Source: Mycolicibacterium celeriflavum
GTDB lineage: Bacteria > Actinomycetota > Actinomycetes > Mycobacteriales > Mycobacteriaceae
Reading direction: 5' to 3'
NCBI RefSeq assembly: GCF_010731795.1
Contig: NZ_AP022591.1
Span: forward strand, 2,418,001-2,482,000
DNA: 64,000 nucleotides
In this document: in pieces, positions 7,020 through 16,633 of the stretch
Layout of the letters: every line of letters begins with the position of its first letter
How positions within the stretch are numbered: position 1 is the first letter of the stretch
Translations under genes and position numbers: made by a program
Notes under the pieces: generated by a model
Databases searched by the model: none
Seen by the model: only the letters and a program-made list of their open reading frames with translations
What the model was told of the DNA's origin: nothing

Positions 7020-8478
7020 GGCTCTCCTGACACTTCCGTGGGTTGATTTCTGAGATGTCTGGGGCGCACGTCGTTGTCGCTTAAGGTTTCTGGCTTGTCA
7101 AGGGTCAGGAACCAAGGGAGCGGGCAACGACGTGCGCAATGTGAGGTTATGGCGTGGGCTGCTGGGTGTCGACAAGCGCACGGTGATCGAGGCGGTCGAG
7201 TTCGAGGAATTCGAAGGCCAGGACGCCGAGGGCGCCGCACTGGTGGTGGCGCGGGTGCGGCCACGAAGCGGGGTCTCACGGCGTTGTGGCCGCTGTGGCC
7301 GCAGGGCGTCTTGGTATGACCGGGGTGAGGGTCGACGCCGGTGGCGGGGCCTGGATTGGGGCACTGTGCAGGTGGTGCTGGAGGCCGAGGCGCCGCGGGT
7401 GAACTGCCCCACCCACGGGCCGACGGTGGCGGCGGTGCCGTGGGCGCGTCATCACGCCGGACACACTTTGGCCTTCGATGACACGGTGGCCTGGTTGGCG
7501 GTGGCGTGCTCGAAAACCGCGGTGTGCGAGTTGATGCGGGTCGCCTGGCGCACCGTCGGCGCGATCGTGGCCCGGGTCTGGGCCGACACCGAGAAGACCT
7601 TCGACCGGTTCGCGGACTGCGCCGCATCGGCATCGACGAGATCTCCTACAAACGCCACCACAAGTACTTGACGGTGGTCGTTGATCACGACAGCGGCCGG
7701 CTGGTGTGGGCCGCACCCGGGCGCGACACCAAGACGCTGCGGCGGTTCTTCGACGCCTTGGGCGCCCAGCGGTGCGCACAGATCACCCACGTCTCCGCTG
7801 ATGCCGCCGACTGGATCGCCGACGTCGTCGCCCAACGCTGCCCGGCCGCGATCCGTTGTGCGGATCCGTTCCATGTGGTGGCCTGGGCCACCGAGGCACT
7901 CGACGTCGAGCGGCGCCGGGCCTGGAACGACGCGCGAGCGCTGGCGCGCACCGAGCCCACGTGGGGCCGGGGTCGGCCCGGTAAGGACACCGCGCCGCGG
8001 CCGGGCCGTGAGCACGCCCGCAAGCTCAAGGGGGCCCGCTACGCGTTGTGGAAGAACCCCGAAGACCTCACCGAACGCCAGAACGCCAAACTGGCCTGGA
8101 TCGCCAAGACCGACACCCGCCTCTATCGCGCCTATCTGCTCAAAGAGGGCTTACGGCATGTGTTCTCGGTCAAAGGCGAGGAAGGCAAACAGGCCCTGGA
8201 CAAGTGGACCTCCTGGGCGCGGCGTTGCCGCATCCCGGTGTTCGTCGAGCTCGCCGGCCGCATCGTGCGCCACCGGGTGGCCATCGACGCCACGCTCGAT
8301 CACGGCCTCTCCCAAGGACTGATCGAATCCACCAACACCAAGATCCGACTCCTGACCCGCATCGCGTTCGGATTTCGCTCCCCAGACGCACTCATCGCCC
8401 TGGCCATGCTCGCCCTCGGCGGCCACCGCCCCGCGCTACCAGGACGCATCAACCACCCACGGATCAGTCAGTAGAGCC
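7020..8478. mobile_element. ISL3-family insertion sequence, complete ends, frameshifted transposase
   Basis: The element is 1,459 bp. The left end begins GGCTCTCCTGAC and the right end, read inward, begins GGCTCTACTGAC; over the first 24 bp (7020-7043 against 8478-8455) 20 positions match, including CCGTGGGT. It is flanked by the 8-bp direct repeat GGTTTTTG and encodes one transposase, here split by a frameshift. It sits between the echA3-like gene and the gene at 8528, interrupting no recognisable reading frame; the reconstructed empty site reads GGTTTTTGGGGCGTTTGCCC and includes a small GGGGC/GCCCC stem, perhaps the terminator of the upstream gene. Confidence 0.93.
7132..8474 (+). pseudogene. 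ISL3-family transposase, disrupted by a one-base frameshift
   Basis: The first part (7132 to about 7615) has the ISL3 N-terminus: a zinc-finger region SRRCGRCGRRASWYDRGEGR with a later NCPTHG, then a helix-turn-helix (TVAWLAVACSKTAVCELMRVAW). The second part, in the next frame, carries the DDE domain: RRIGIDEISYKRHHKYLTVV with the first catalytic Asp, VSADAADWIADVV and ADPFHVV with the second, and GLIESTNTKIRLLTR with the Glu. The two frames join at GCGGACTG (about 7612-7619), where relatives would read GCG-GGA-CTG, so one G appears to be missing. Family members are normally translated from one frame, making inactivation (or a base-call error) likelier than programmed frameshifting. The stop codon lies inside the right inverted repeat. 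Confidence 0.88.
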
Positions 8479-8486
8479 GGTTTTTG
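8479..8486. repeat. Target-site duplication, right copy
   Basis: Exact copy (GGTTTTTG) of the octamer at 7012-7019, immediately outside the right inverted repeat of the insertion sequence. Confidence 0.93.
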
Positions 8487-8527
8487 GGGCGTTTGCCCCA
8501 TGTGGGCGGTCGGCTCGTCGACACACG

Positions 8528-9268
8528 ATGACCGTCATGACCACCACACCCCAGGCCGCAGCGGCCGCCACCAAGACCATGCCCCTGCCCGACGGCGACG
8601 ACGAGCGGGTCGTCGGCTTCGGCGTCATGGGCCTGCCCTTCGCCAACGGCCACTACCTCGCCTATCGCGACTTCCCCGCAACGTCGTTCTCCCCCGCCTA
8701 CAAGTCGGTGTGGCATCGGACGCCCGACGGCGTGTGGACCTTCTACGCGACCACACCCGGACCGCAGAGTTGCTCGCGGTACTTCAGCTCGGCGACGACT
8801 GTCGACCCCGTCGTCTGCGGCATCGACGCACACTGGCTCACCCCGTGGTCGCTGGCGATTTCGATTGCCGGAGTACTGGATTGGCGCGTCGACATCGAAG
8901 CCACCGCGGCGACGCGTCTGATGAGCGCCGTCGGGTCACGGCTGCCCGCCGCGGCCGCAGACAACCGCGAAACGCTGCGCCTGATGAGTCGCCTCGTCGG
9001 ACCCGTGCTCGGCATCGGCAAGGTGCGACTGACCGGCACCCTGCCCAACGGCCAGGAGTTCCGCATCGCGCCGAAGCAGGTGTGGGCGGTCGCGGACTCG
9101 TCGGCCGTCATGCACGGCGTCGACCTCGGGCCAGTGGGCCCGCATCCGGTGCAAGGCAACCTGGCGGACTTCCAATTGCCGCAGCAGGGCATCTGCGTGG
9201 TCGCACAGGGCCGGTTCGAGGCATTCGACGTCGAGCGGCACCGCGACCGTCTTCACCTATCCCACTGA
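8528..9268 (+). CDS. Conserved hypothetical protein
   Basis: This 246-residue soluble protein has no recognised domain and no signal peptide. It opens with an Ala/Thr-rich stretch and continues with [42 protein letters not shown] and [35 protein letters not shown], suggesting a beta-rich binding fold. The later segment [26 protein letters not shown] and [22 protein letters not shown] resembles a lipid- or ligand-binding sandwich, but this is impression only. ATG at 8528 is used; a second ATG lies at 8537. Its end is seven bases before the HD-GYP/LuxR regulator, so the two are probably cotranscribed. Confidence 0.65.
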   Translation: MTVMTTTPQAAAAATKTMPLPDGDDERVVGFGVMGLPFANGHYLAYRDFPATSFSPAYKSVWHRTPDGVWTFYATTPGPQSCSRYFSSATTVDPVVCGIDAHWLTPWSLAISIAGVLDWRVDIEATAATRLMSAVGSRLPAAAADNRETLRLMSRLVGPVLGIGKVRLTGTLPNGQEFRIAPKQVWAVADSSAVMHGVDLGPVGPHPVQGNLADFQLPQQGICVVAQGRFEAFDVERHRDRLHLSH

Positions 9269-9275
9269 ACCGAGC

Positions 9276-10871
9276 GTGAAGACGGTGCACAATCAGGCTG
9301 TGGCAGGCCGTCGCACCCCGCACGAGCTTCCGACGCGGGCAGAAGTGCTCGCGGCGCTGTCGGTCGCGGTCGACCTCGGATTGGGACAGCCCGCCGAGCA
9401 CATGCTGCGGGCCGCGCTGATCGCGATGCGGCTGGCCGATCGGCTGAACCTTTCTGAGCGCCAGCGTGATTGCATCTACTACGCGACGTTGATCATGTGG
9501 ATCGGCTGCCATGCCGACTCCCACGAATACGCCCGCTGGTTCGGCGACGACATCGCGGTACGGCGAAGCTCGTATCTCGTCGACTGGTCCGGCCTGCCGT
9601 ACCAACGCTTCCTGCTGACCAACCTCGGCCGCGGCGAGTCGCTGCTGACCCGGTTGAGGACCGCCGCGACGCTGTATGCCAATGCGCGAGGGCACATCTC
9701 GCAGCTGATCCACTCTCACTGCACTTCGGCCGGCCTGCTCGCCGAGCACATCGGTCTGGACGCCGACGTGCAATACGCGCTGCGCTACACCTTCGAACGG
9801 TTCGACGGCGGCGGACTGCCGAGCGGCGCGTCGGGCGACGCGATACCGGTCGAGATGCGGGTGGCGCAGGTCGCCGACATGGTCGAGGTGCACCAGCGTG
9901 AGTACGGCACCGACGGTGCAGTCGCAATGGCCCGCAGCAGGTGCGGCGGCCAATTCGATCCCGCGATCGTCGACGCGTTCGTCGCCGACCCGGCGGGAGT
10001 GCTGGCTGTCCCGTCGACCGGAGACGTGTGGGCCACGGCGCTGCAGTATGCGCCGGACCGCGGCACTCGACTCGACGAGCAGTCGCTCGACGCGCTGTTG
10101 GTCGCACTCGGCGACTTCGTCGACCTCAAATGCCCGTTCACACTGGGACATTCACGGGCGGTGGCGGAACTGGCCGCGTCGGCCGCCGAGGCGCTCGGGC
10201 TCGAGGCGGCTGCGGTGGCGACGACACGGCGCGCCGGATACGTGCACGATCTTGGCCGCATCGGCGTGTCGAACCAGGTCTGGTCGAAGTCAGGCGCGTT
10301 GAGCATGGCCGAATTCGAGCGGATGCGGCTGCACCCCTACCTCACCGAGCGCATTCTGTCGCAGGTGCCGGCCCTGGCCGAGGTCGCGGCGGTCGCAGCC
10401 AACCATCACGAATCTCTAGACGGCTCAGGGTATCCGCGTGGCGTGGCCGCACGGCAGTTGACGATGCCCGACCGGGTGTTGGCCTGTGCGGTGAGTTATC
10501 AGAGCGCGCTGGAGCCCCGGCCGTACCGCGAGGCGCTCGGTCCGGCGGGCGCAGCGCGACGCCTGCGGGAACGAGTGTCCAAAGGGCAGTTGGACTCGAC
10601 CGCCGCCGATGCGGTGCTGCAGGCGTCAGGGCACGCGTCGGGTCGGCGGCACGCGAGACCGGACGGGCTCACCGCCCGCGAGGTGGAAGTCTTGCGGCTC
10701 GTCGCGCAGGGCACAAGCAACAAGGGCATCGCCGCCGAGCTGGTGCTCAGCGAGAAGACGGTGCGCAACCACGTGGAACACGTGTACGCCAAAATCGGTG
10801 TCTCGAACCGCATCGGGGCGAGCATGTACGCGCTGGAGCACGGGCTGGCCGCCAGTCGCGAGTCAACGTGA
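9276..10871 (+). CDS. Tandem HD/HD-GYP phosphohydrolase with C-terminal LuxR-type HTH
   Basis: This 531-residue predicted transcription regulator carries cyclic-dinucleotide phosphodiesterase-like domains. The N-terminal half (about residues 20-245) is a degenerate HD-GYP unit: HD is replaced ([15 protein letters not shown]) and the GYP region reads [19 protein letters not shown]. The second unit (~280-450) is canonical: [36 protein letters not shown], and [14 protein letters not shown]. The last ~65 residues are a LuxR HTH ([20 protein letters not shown], then [17 protein letters not shown]). The architecture suggests that binding or hydrolysis of a nucleotide signal controls DNA binding. 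It starts with GTG and overlaps the convergent reductase gene by 9 bp at the 3' end. Confidence 0.85.
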   Translation: MKTVHNQAVAGRRTPHELPTRAEVLAALSVAVDLGLGQPAEHMLRAALIAMRLADRLNLSERQRDCIYYATLIMWIGCHADSHEYARWFGDDIAVRRSSYLVDWSGLPYQRFLLTNLGRGESLLTRLRTAATLYANARGHISQLIHSHCTSAGLLAEHIGLDADVQYALRYTFERFDGGGLPSGASGDAIPVEMRVAQVADMVEVHQREYGTDGAVAMARSRCGGQFDPAIVDAFVADPAGVLAVPSTGDVWATALQYAPDRGTRLDEQSLDALLVALGDFVDLKCPFTLGHSRAVAELAASAAEALGLEAAAVATTRRAGYVHDLGRIGVSNQVWSKSGALSMAEFERMRLHPYLTERILSQVPALAEVAAVAANHHESLDGSGYPRGVAARQLTMPDRVLACAVSYQSALEPRPYREALGPAGAARRLRERVSKGQLDSTAADAVLQASGHASGRRHARPDGLTAREVEVLRLVAQGTSNKGIAAELVLSEKTVRNHVEHVYAKIGVSNRIGASMYALEHGLAASREST

Positions 10872-11993
10872 CAGCAACGCGACGGCGCGGCGGTAGTCGT
10901 CGTCGGCGTCCAGCGTAAGCGCGCCAACGACGTCGCCGCCCGACTCGTACCAGACCGTGAACCCGGTGTGGTGGTCGACGAACCGGGCGGTGTCGTAGTC
11001 GACGCCCCAGCCGCGGTACTTGAGCACCGAAGTGCCGATGGTGCAGGCGAACCCGGGAACGGTGTCCCAGGCGGCCGGAAACCCGGCGGCCGTCAGACCG
11101 GCGACATAACCCTGATGCGCGGCGTCACGCCAATGTTCGGCGGGTACGCGACGACCGGCGGTGACGTTGTGCGCCAACGCGACGTCGCCTGCGGCGTAGA
11201 CGTTGCGCGCCGAGGTGTGCATGTGCTCATCGACGACGATGCGTCCGTCGAGGGTGTCGAGACCGGCGGCTTCAGCGAGACGGATGTCGGGCCGAACACC
11301 CGTTGCACAGACGACGAGGTCGGCATCGACGGTCTCACCGCTGTCGAGCACCACGCGGGTGTCCTCGATCTCGGACACCGTGGTCTCGCCGGCGAACCGT
11401 ACACCGTTGTCCGACAGGAGTTTCGCGACGCGTTCGCCGGCCTCGAGCCCGAAGCGGCGCTGCAGAGGAACGCGTTCGGCGGCGACGACCATCGTCGCGA
11501 CACCGACCGCGGCAAGGCAGGACGCCGCCTCGCAGCCGATCAATCCGCCGCCGATGACCACGGCGCAGTCGGCGTACCGGGCGGCCATCTTCAGCGCGAC
11601 CGCGTCGGCGAACGACCGCAGCGTCAGCGCCGACTCGACGCCGGGAATCGCGGGCCGCACCGCGGCGGATCCGGAGGCCAACACCAGATGCCAGTAGGGA
11701 TAACGCTGACCGCCCGCGGTCACCACCTGCTGGCGGTCCAAGTCGATGGAGTCGACGGTGATGCCGCGGATCAGGTCGACGGCGTTGTGCTCGAACCAGC
11801 GCTCGCTGTGCAGGGCGAGTTTCGTGTCACGGCCACAGAGGAAGTCCTTGCTCAGCGGTGGCTTGGCGTACGGCAGCGCGGGGTCGGTGGTCAGTATGCG
11901 CACCGGAATGTCGGGGTGCTTGCTGCGGAACGTCTCCGCAGCACTCAACCCGGCCGGACCGCTGCCGATGGCGATGAAACCTGCTGCGACCAC
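10863..11993 (-). CDS. NAD(P)/FAD-dependent oxidoreductase, ferredoxin/rubredoxin reductase type
   Basis: This 376-residue flavoprotein is predicted to pass electrons from NAD(P)H to a ferredoxin, rubredoxin or P450 partner. The FAD-binding Rossmann motif [15 protein letters not shown] is at the N-terminus, the NAD(P)-binding motif [13 protein letters not shown] at about residues 145-157, then [19 protein letters not shown], and the second FAD motif NVYAAGDVA near residue 265. The C-terminal domain (VLKYRGWGV..., [15 protein letters not shown]) is of the reductase dimerisation type. No redox-active CxxC is seen, so it is not a disulfide reductase. It has a GTG start at 11993. No electron-carrier gene lies nearby. 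Confidence 0.82.
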   Translation of the reverse strand: MVAAGFIAIGSGPAGLSAAETFRSKHPDIPVRILTTDPALPYAKPPLSKDFLCGRDTKLALHSERWFEHNAVDLIRGITVDSIDLDRQQVVTAGGQRYPYWHLVLASGSAAVRPAIPGVESALTLRSFADAVALKMAARYADCAVVIGGGLIGCEAASCLAAVGVATMVVAAERVPLQRRFGLEAGERVAKLLSDNGVRFAGETTVSEIEDTRVVLDSGETVDADLVVCATGVRPDIRLAEAAGLDTLDGRIVVDEHMHTSARNVYAAGDVALAHNVTAGRRVPAEHWRDAAHQGYVAGLTAAGFPAAWDTVPGFACTIGTSVLKYRGWGVDYDTARFVDHHTGFTVWYESGGDVVGALTLDADDDYRRAVALLSR

Positions 11994-12078
11994 TCTTCCT
12001 GAGTACCAACTTCGGCGCCCGGATAACCGTGGTGTCAGGGATCCGTCACAGTTATCGGCTGGTCGGTGCTAGGCGCTG

Positions 12079-12456
12079 CTAGTCGTCGATGCCCCAGACG
12101 AGGCAGAACGTGTGTCCGGCGGGGTCGCGGAACACCCGGAACTTCGCGTCCTCCGTGGCGTCGGACACGCGCGTCGCGCCGAGGCCGAGCACCTCGCGTT
12201 CTGCGGCGTCGGGATCGTCGACTTGGATGTCGAGGTGGAACTGCTGCGATCCCCGCGGGTCCGGAAAACGCGGCGGCTCATGCTCCGGTGAGTACTGAAA
12301 CGCCAACCGTCGGCCCTGTGGGTCGGTGAGCACGACCCAGGTGTCGTCATCCTTGTGATCCTTGTGAACCTCTCCGCCGAGCACGCCCGCGTAGAAGGTG
12401 GCCAAAGCCATCGGATCCCGGCAGTCGATGACCGTCGATCGCAGCCTTCCAAGCAT
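12079..12456 (-). CDS. VOC (glyoxalase/bleomycin resistance-like) family protein
   Basis: This 125-residue vicinal-oxygen-chelate protein has two beta-alpha-beta-beta-beta modules: LGRLRSTVIDCRDPMALATFYAGVLGGEV and DDTWVVLTDPQGRRLAFQYS in the first, QQFHLDIQVDDPDAAEREVLGLGA and FRVFRDPAGHTFCLVW in the second. The double-module pattern with DP-motif turns is that of Glyoxalase-like domain proteins. Putative metal or ligand residues (His in QFHLDIQV, Glu/Gln near the ends) are partly kept. ATG at 12456 starts the domain directly; a longer in-frame reading lacks domain homology. It is divergent from the DUF3060 gene. The substrate is unknown. Confidence 0.8.
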   Translation of the reverse strand: MLGRLRSTVIDCRDPMALATFYAGVLGGEVHKDHKDDDTWVVLTDPQGRRLAFQYSPEHEPPRFPDPRGSQQFHLDIQVDDPDAAEREVLGLGATRVSDATEDAKFRVFRDPAGHTFCLVWGIDD

Positions 12457-12513
12457 GATGGCCGGGTTGCCGTTATTCAGGCGGTGCAAACGGCCGTGTG
12501 GCACCATCTGCGC

Positions 12514-13215
12514 ATGAAACCCGAGGACGACCCGGAGGCCAGGATCAGGCAGCTGGAGCAACCGCTAGCCGACTACGGCGCAGTCGAACTGGGCACTTCG
12601 CAGTCGACCGGGAACGACTACCCGACGTCGGAATTACCACCACCGGTCTACGGTCCGCCGTACCCACCGACCTATCAGCAGCAGTCGCCCTACAGCGCAC
12701 CGCCGTTCGGCGTCTCCTTCCCGCCGGGGCCGACGCGCAGTGGTGCGCCGTACGGGCTGATCTTCGGGCTGATCGGCGTGGTCATGGTGCTCATCGTCGC
12801 CGGAATCGGCGTGTTCGTCTGGTCGATGTCGTCGACGCCCGATCGGATCAGGACCGGGCCCGGGTTCTCCGACACGGAAGATTATGGCGGCCCCCGCGAC
12901 GCGCCGATTCAGGTTCCCCGCGACCAGCCGCCGGAGGTGGCCGTCGCGCCGGCCGGTGGGCAGTACAGCGTCTCCGGCGTCGAGAAGACCGAAACCATCG
13001 AGTGCAACGGGAGCAACATCAGCATCAGCGGCGTCGACAACACCGTGACGCTGCTCGGCCACTGCCAGAGCGTCACCGTCTCCGGCGTCGACAACCAGGT
13101 GTTTCTCGACAGCGCGGACAGTATCGACGCGTCAGGGTTCGACAACCAGGTGATCTACCACTCGGGCGATCCGGAGATCGACGCCACCTCGAGGAACAGC
13201 GTCACGCGGCGTTAG
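12514..13215 (+). CDS. Membrane-anchored DUF3060-type protein
   Basis: This 233-residue mycobacterial envelope protein has the N-terminal motif [22 protein letters not shown], a cytoplasmic signature seen in several mycobacterial membrane proteins. Then come a Pro/Tyr/Ser-rich linker (residues ~40-85), one membrane helix (~88-112, [22 protein letters not shown]) and an extracytoplasmic domain. That domain has repeating short strands of the form [35 protein letters not shown] and [15 protein letters not shown], the DUF3060 pattern of a small beta-helix with two Cys likely bonded. ATG at 12514 begins [13 protein letters not shown]. Its 3' end overlaps the convergent dehalogenase gene by 4 bp. 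Function unknown. Confidence 0.82.
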   Translation: MKPEDDPEARIRQLEQPLADYGAVELGTSQSTGNDYPTSELPPPVYGPPYPPTYQQQSPYSAPPFGVSFPPGPTRSGAPYGLIFGLIGVVMVLIVAGIGVFVWSMSSTPDRIRTGPGFSDTEDYGGPRDAPIQVPRDQPPEVAVAPAGGQYSVSGVEKTETIECNGSNISISGVDNTVTLLGHCQSVTVSGVDNQVFLDSADSIDASGFDNQVIYHSGDPEIDATSRNSVTRR

Positions 13216-14117
13216 TGCGCCACTGTGCGCCACTGCAGGATGCGCTCGGCCAACTCCGGGCCGCAGTCCTCCTGCACGAAGTGGCTTCCGTTGATGCGGG
13301 CATGCGGTTGACCGGCGGCGCCGGGCACGTGCTCGATGAGCGGACGGTCGGCGCGGCCGAGGATCGGGTCCTTCGCGCCGAAGACGCACAGGAACGGTTT
13401 CTCCCAGCGGCCCAAAGCTTCCCACGCGGCGCGGTTGGCCGGCAGCGCCGGATCGTCGGGCGACGTCGGCACCAGCGCGGGAAACGCCCGTGCGCCTGCC
13501 TGAAAACGCTTGCCGGGGAACGGCGCATCGTATCCGGCTCGAACCCGCGCCGGCACGTCGGTGACGGTGCCGAACGCGACGATGCGTCCGGCCGGCAACA
13601 CCGGCGTATAACGCGCGAAAGCCCGCCAGAGGCGGAACGGCAGGTTCGCCGACGTCTGCCCGGCGGGCAGGAAGCCGTTGGCCACGACGATGCGCCCTAC
13701 GCGCCCAGCCTGTTCGGCGGCGATGCGCAGCCCGATCAACGAGCCCCAGTCCTGCACAAAGATCGTCGTGTCGCTCAACTCGAGCGCCTCAAACCACGAC
13801 GTCACCCACTCGACGTGGCGTAGATAGGTGTAATCCTCGATGCGGCTGGGCTTGTCGGAGCGCCCGAAGCCGATCAGATCGGGTGCGAGCACCCGACAAC
13901 CACCGGCGGCCAGTGGCGGAATCATGTTGCGGTACAGGTAACTCCACGTCGGCTCGCCGTGCAGCAGGACGACGGGTGGCCCGTCACGCGGACCCTCGTC
14001 GACGTAGTGCATGCGCAGCGGCCCGGTATCGCCCGCGGTGACGTCGACGTAGTGCGGCGCGAACGGATAGCCCGCGAGGTTGTCGAAGCGATCGTCGGGC
14101 GTGCGCAGAACGTCCAT
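13212..14117 (-). CDS. dhmA: Haloalkane dehalogenase (HLD-I type alpha/beta hydrolase)
   Basis: This 301-residue enzyme is predicted to hydrolyse carbon-halogen bonds of haloalkanes to alcohol and halide. The catalytic residues are in place: nucleophile Asp123 in [11 protein letters not shown], with Trp124 as halide-stabilising residue, oxyanion region [11 protein letters not shown] (53-63), acid Asp250 in FGAKDPILG, and His279 in [10 protein letters not shown]. The length and the acid position after the cap domain fit subfamily HLD-I, represented in mycobacteria by DhmA (Rv2296). An AGGAG ribosome-binding site precedes the ATG at 14117. It could act on other ester or halide substrates; the natural one is unknown. 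Confidence 0.88.
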   Translation of the reverse strand: MDVLRTPDDRFDNLAGYPFAPHYVDVTAGDTGPLRMHYVDEGPRDGPPVVLLHGEPTWSYLYRNMIPPLAAGGCRVLAPDLIGFGRSDKPSRIEDYTYLRHVEWVTSWFEALELSDTTIFVQDWGSLIGLRIAAEQAGRVGRIVVANGFLPAGQTSANLPFRLWRAFARYTPVLPAGRIVAFGTVTDVPARVRAGYDAPFPGKRFQAGARAFPALVPTSPDDPALPANRAAWEALGRWEKPFLCVFGAKDPILGRADRPLIEHVPGAAGQPHARINGSHFVQEDCGPELAERILQWRTVAH

Positions 14118-14306
14118 GGTGTGCTCCTGTCCGCCGTTTGCAGCCTAGAACGAACGGAGTCGCCGCTTCCCCCGATCGGTGGACATGCGATTCATCCGGT
14201 TCACCCTCCGGTCGGCCGACATACATCGCCGCCGCGGTGCAGCACCGTTGAGTCATCGCCGGAACACACCGGCACAGAACGAAGAAAACTCAACGAGGAG
14301 AACGAA

Positions 14307-14549
14307 ATGACCACCAACACCACCCGCCGGATCGCCCGCTTCTTCGCCCTGCCGATCGTCTCGGCCGCAATCCTCGCCGGGGCCCTCGGGATGGCCGGCA
14401 CTGCCAGCGCCGGCACCTACACGCCGGACAACACGCCGCGGCCGGGCATCGTCGCGACGCCGAACACATTCGCGCAGCCGACGCCCGGGGCCCGCCACAA
14501 CCACGGCCTCCCCCATCTGCAGCGGGTCCAGCCGTACTACCAGCACTGA
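14307..14549 (+). CDS. Small secreted protein
   Basis: This 80-residue protein has a clear Sec signal peptide: basic N-terminus NTTRRIARFF, hydrophobic core LPIVSAAILAGALGMAG, and a cleavage site after TASA. The mature part (about 45 residues) is Pro/His/Gln-rich, including PDNTPRPGIVATPN and a terminal HNHGLPHLQRVQPYYQH. ATG at 14307 is preceded by GAGGAG. It is a stand-alone gene followed by a strong hairpin. No known domain; the His-rich tail might bind metal, which is speculation. Confidence 0.72.
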   Translation: MTTNTTRRIARFFALPIVSAAILAGALGMAGTASAGTYTPDNTPRPGIVATPNTFAQPTPGARHNHGLPHLQRVQPYYQH

Positions 14550-14574
14550 GCACCACTGGCTTTCCTCCACAAGG

Positions 14575-14605
14575 GGCCCTCCCGGGCGGCGTACCCGGGA
14601 GGGCC
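14575..14605. terminator. Strong GC hairpin, probable bidirectional terminator
   Basis: A perfect 12-bp stem GGCCCTCCCGGG / CCCGGGAGGGCC (14575-14586 and 14594-14605) with a 7-nt loop lies between two convergent genes, the secreted peptide ending at 14549 and sseB ending at 14623. No T-tract follows on either strand, as is usual for mycobacterial terminators. Confidence 0.75.
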
Positions 14606-14622
14606 TCGCCTTGTCTGCGGGA

Positions 14623-15456
14623 CTATTCGGGTCCGCGCGCCACGGGACGCGACGGATCCGAACACCACTCCGACCAGGAACCCGGAAACAGCGCCGCGTC
14701 TACCCCCGCCGCGGCGAGGCCCGCGATGGTCACCGCCGCAGTGACGCCCGATCCGCAGTAGACCGCCACGTCGCTGTCCCGCAGACCCTCGACCAGATCG
14801 TCATCGGTTCGCAGTGTGCCGTCGTCGGCCAGCAGGCTGGTGCTCGGCACGTTGACCGCGCCCGGGATGTGCCCGGCGACCGGGTCGACCGGTTCGACGT
14901 CGCCGCGGAACCGTTCGGCCGCCCGCGCGTCCAGCAGTACACCCGAAGTGAGCACCGCGTCGGCGGTGACCGTCCGGCGGGCACCGGCGTACAGATCGTC
15001 GTGTGCGACGGTCACGTCGCCGGGTTCGGGTGCGACGGCGCCGGTTTCCAACGAGCCCCCTGCGGCCGTCCACGCCTCGAGCCCGCCGTCGAGGATGCGG
15101 ACGTCGTCGATACCCGCCGCGGTCAGCACCCACCAGGCGCGCGCAGATCCGGCGCGGTTCCAGTCGTCGTAGGCCACCACCGGAACTTCGGCCCGCACGC
15201 CCCACCGCCGGGCCGCATCTTGAAGCGCCGTGCCCGACGGCAGCGGATGGCGCCCGCGGCCTTCGATGGTGTGATCGCTGAGCTCGTCCTCCAGCGAGAC
15301 ATACACCGCCCCGGGCAGGTGCCCCCGTTTGTAGGCGGCACGGCCGTCCGGCTCGGCGAGTTGCCAGCGCACGTCCAGCAGCGTCACCGGCTGCAGCGCA
15401 GCGAGTCGCCCCGCCAACTCCCCGGCGGTGATCAACACCGCGTCGCGCGCGCTCAT
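14623..15456 (-). CDS. sseB: Sulfurtransferase (two-domain rhodanese/3-mercaptopyruvate type)
   Basis: This 277-residue protein has two rhodanese domains. The N-terminal domain (about 10-135) is inactive: its loop reads VVAYDDWNRAGSARAWW with no cysteine. The C-terminal domain (~160-275) carries the active loop VYCGSGVTAAV with catalytic Cys234. The arrangement fits thiosulfate or 3-mercaptopyruvate:cyanide sulfurtransferases, transferring sulfane sulfur in the cytoplasm. It matches M. tuberculosis SseB (Rv2291) in layout. It starts at 15456, three bases after the stop of the upstream HD-domain gene, so the two are likely one unit. Confidence 0.87.
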   Translation of the reverse strand: MSARDAVLITAGELAGRLAALQPVTLLDVRWQLAEPDGRAAYKRGHLPGAVYVSLEDELSDHTIEGRGRHPLPSGTALQDAARRWGVRAEVPVVAYDDWNRAGSARAWWVLTAAGIDDVRILDGGLEAWTAAGGSLETGAVAPEPGDVTVAHDDLYAGARRTVTADAVLTSGVLLDARAAERFRGDVEPVDPVAGHIPGAVNVPSTSLLADDGTLRTDDDLVEGLRDSDVAVYCGSGVTAAVTIAGLAAAGVDAALFPGSWSEWCSDPSRPVARGPE

Positions 15457-15459
15457 ACC

Positions 15460-16068
15460 TCAGACGGTAGCGGCGACGGGCGGGCCGATCTCCTCGGCCA
15501 ATGTCTCGACGACGCGGGACAGTTCGTCGACCAGCCAGCTGTCGCTTCGGCGCCGGTACACCTCCAGCAGCGAGCGGTAGTACCACAGATGTTCATGCGG
15601 ATCGTCGGTGTTGAAGCGCTGCCACACCTTCGGGCCATACCGGCGCAGGTCGCGCAGGATGGCCCTCGCGTTGTCCAGCTTGTCGGCCATCGACACGCGA
15701 ATCGCGCTGTCGGAGGCCTTGTCCAGGTGCGCGATGTAGTTCTGTTTGCGTTCGCGCCACGGCGGTTTCGGCGTCACGACGGTGTCGCTGCACTCCTCGA
15801 CGATCGCCGCGACGTCGGGGCCGAAACGCTCCTCGATCCGGGCGAGCGTCGCGTCGCCGCCCTGGTCCTCGGCGGCGTCGTGCAGCAGCGCGGCGATGGC
15901 CTCGGTCTCGGTGCCGTCGGCCTCGATCACCAGTCCCGCGACCGACAGCAGGTGACCGATGTACGGCACGTCGCTGGCCTTGCGGGTCTGGGTGCGGTGC
16001 AGTTCGGCGGCGAATCCGAGCGCCTCATTGAACTTCGGGCCCAAGCGGGGCGACGTCGTTTCGCTCAC
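15460..16068 (-). CDS. HD-domain hydrolase related to RelA/SpoT-type small alarmone hydrolases
   Basis: This 202-residue protein consists of a single HD domain. It shows VPYIGHLLSVAGLV (first His, His39), AALLHDAAEDQGG (residues 61-71, the HDxxED motif of (p)ppGpp hydrolases of the MESH1/SpoT type), and MADKLDNARAILRDLRRYG (second metal/phosphate region with the conserved Asp). There is no synthetase, TGS or ACT domain. It may hydrolyse (p)ppGpp or a related nucleotide. It has a GTG start at 16068. It sits between the LppP/LprE-like gene (12 bp upstream) and sseB (3 bp downstream), in one minus-strand unit. Confidence 0.82.
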   Translation of the reverse strand: MSETTSPRLGPKFNEALGFAAELHRTQTRKASDVPYIGHLLSVAGLVIEADGTETEAIAALLHDAAEDQGGDATLARIEERFGPDVAAIVEECSDTVVTPKPPWRERKQNYIAHLDKASDSAIRVSMADKLDNARAILRDLRRYGPKVWQRFNTDDPHEHLWYYRSLLEVYRRRSDSWLVDELSRVVETLAEEIGPPVAATV

Positions 16069-16080
16069 CTTCGTTCCCCC

Positions 16081-16560
16081 TTACTGATCGGGCGGCGGAT
16101 CGAGCATCACGGTCCGGTCGCCGTTCCATCGATACCGCGCGCTGCGGATTGCCGTGGGCGCACAGGCGGTGCACTCGCCCGGGATCTTGTAGTTGAGCAC
16201 GACGGTGTCGCCGGTGCTGGCCCCGGCGTCCAGCGACGTGAAGCCGTACGCCTTCGAAGTCCCGGTCCCGACGTACTGGCCGCGGTGGAACAGCAGCGCC
16301 TGCACGGGCGAGCTGCCGGTGCCGCGCTCTGTCGTCACCAGGATCGTCGACAGCTCCGCGCACGGGTCGTAATTGCTGTCGACGGGCGTGCTGTCCCACT
16401 TGGCGCCGGTGAGCGGCTCGAACGGCAGCCGCGCGAGCGCGAGCCGCAACGCGTCGGCCTGGTCCGGTCCGCACGACGGCTGCGCGGCGGCGGTCGGGAT
16501 CGCGATCAACGACAAGCAGGCCGCGGCGGCGGCCATCGTCGCGGCCATCCATCGAATCAT
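16081..16560 (-). CDS. Secreted LppP/LprE-like protein
   Basis: This 159-residue exported protein starts at ATG 16560 and has a signal peptide MIRWMAATMAAAAACLSLIA ending at TAAAQ. It lacks a proper lipobox cysteine at the cleavage site, so it is probably secreted rather than a lipoprotein, unlike the named family members. The mature domain has CGPDQADALRLALARLPFEP, then SNYDPCAELSTILVTTERGTGSSP, VLLFHRGQYVGTG-like and DTVVLNYKIPGECTACAP segments, typical of the LppP/LprE family, with four Cys that may form disulfides. A TTG 33 bp further upstream would add an atypical leader. It is divergent from recC. Confidence 0.78.
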   Translation of the reverse strand: MIRWMAATMAAAAACLSLIAIPTAAAQPSCGPDQADALRLALARLPFEPLTGAKWDSTPVDSNYDPCAELSTILVTTERGTGSSPVQALLFHRGQYVGTGTSKAYGFTSLDAGASTGDTVVLNYKIPGECTACAPTAIRSARYRWNGDRTVMLDPPPDQ

Positions 16561-16633
16561 CGGTATCGATTTCCCTGGCCCGCTCTCCGACAAACGTCAC
16601 CCCCGTCGGACCCACCTCCTATGGTTGGCTGCG

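Noticed and set aside
7600..7630. Programmed frameshift in the ISL3 transposase
   Set aside because: No slippery heptamer or downstream structure is seen and the family is not known to need frameshifting; a simple base loss explains it.
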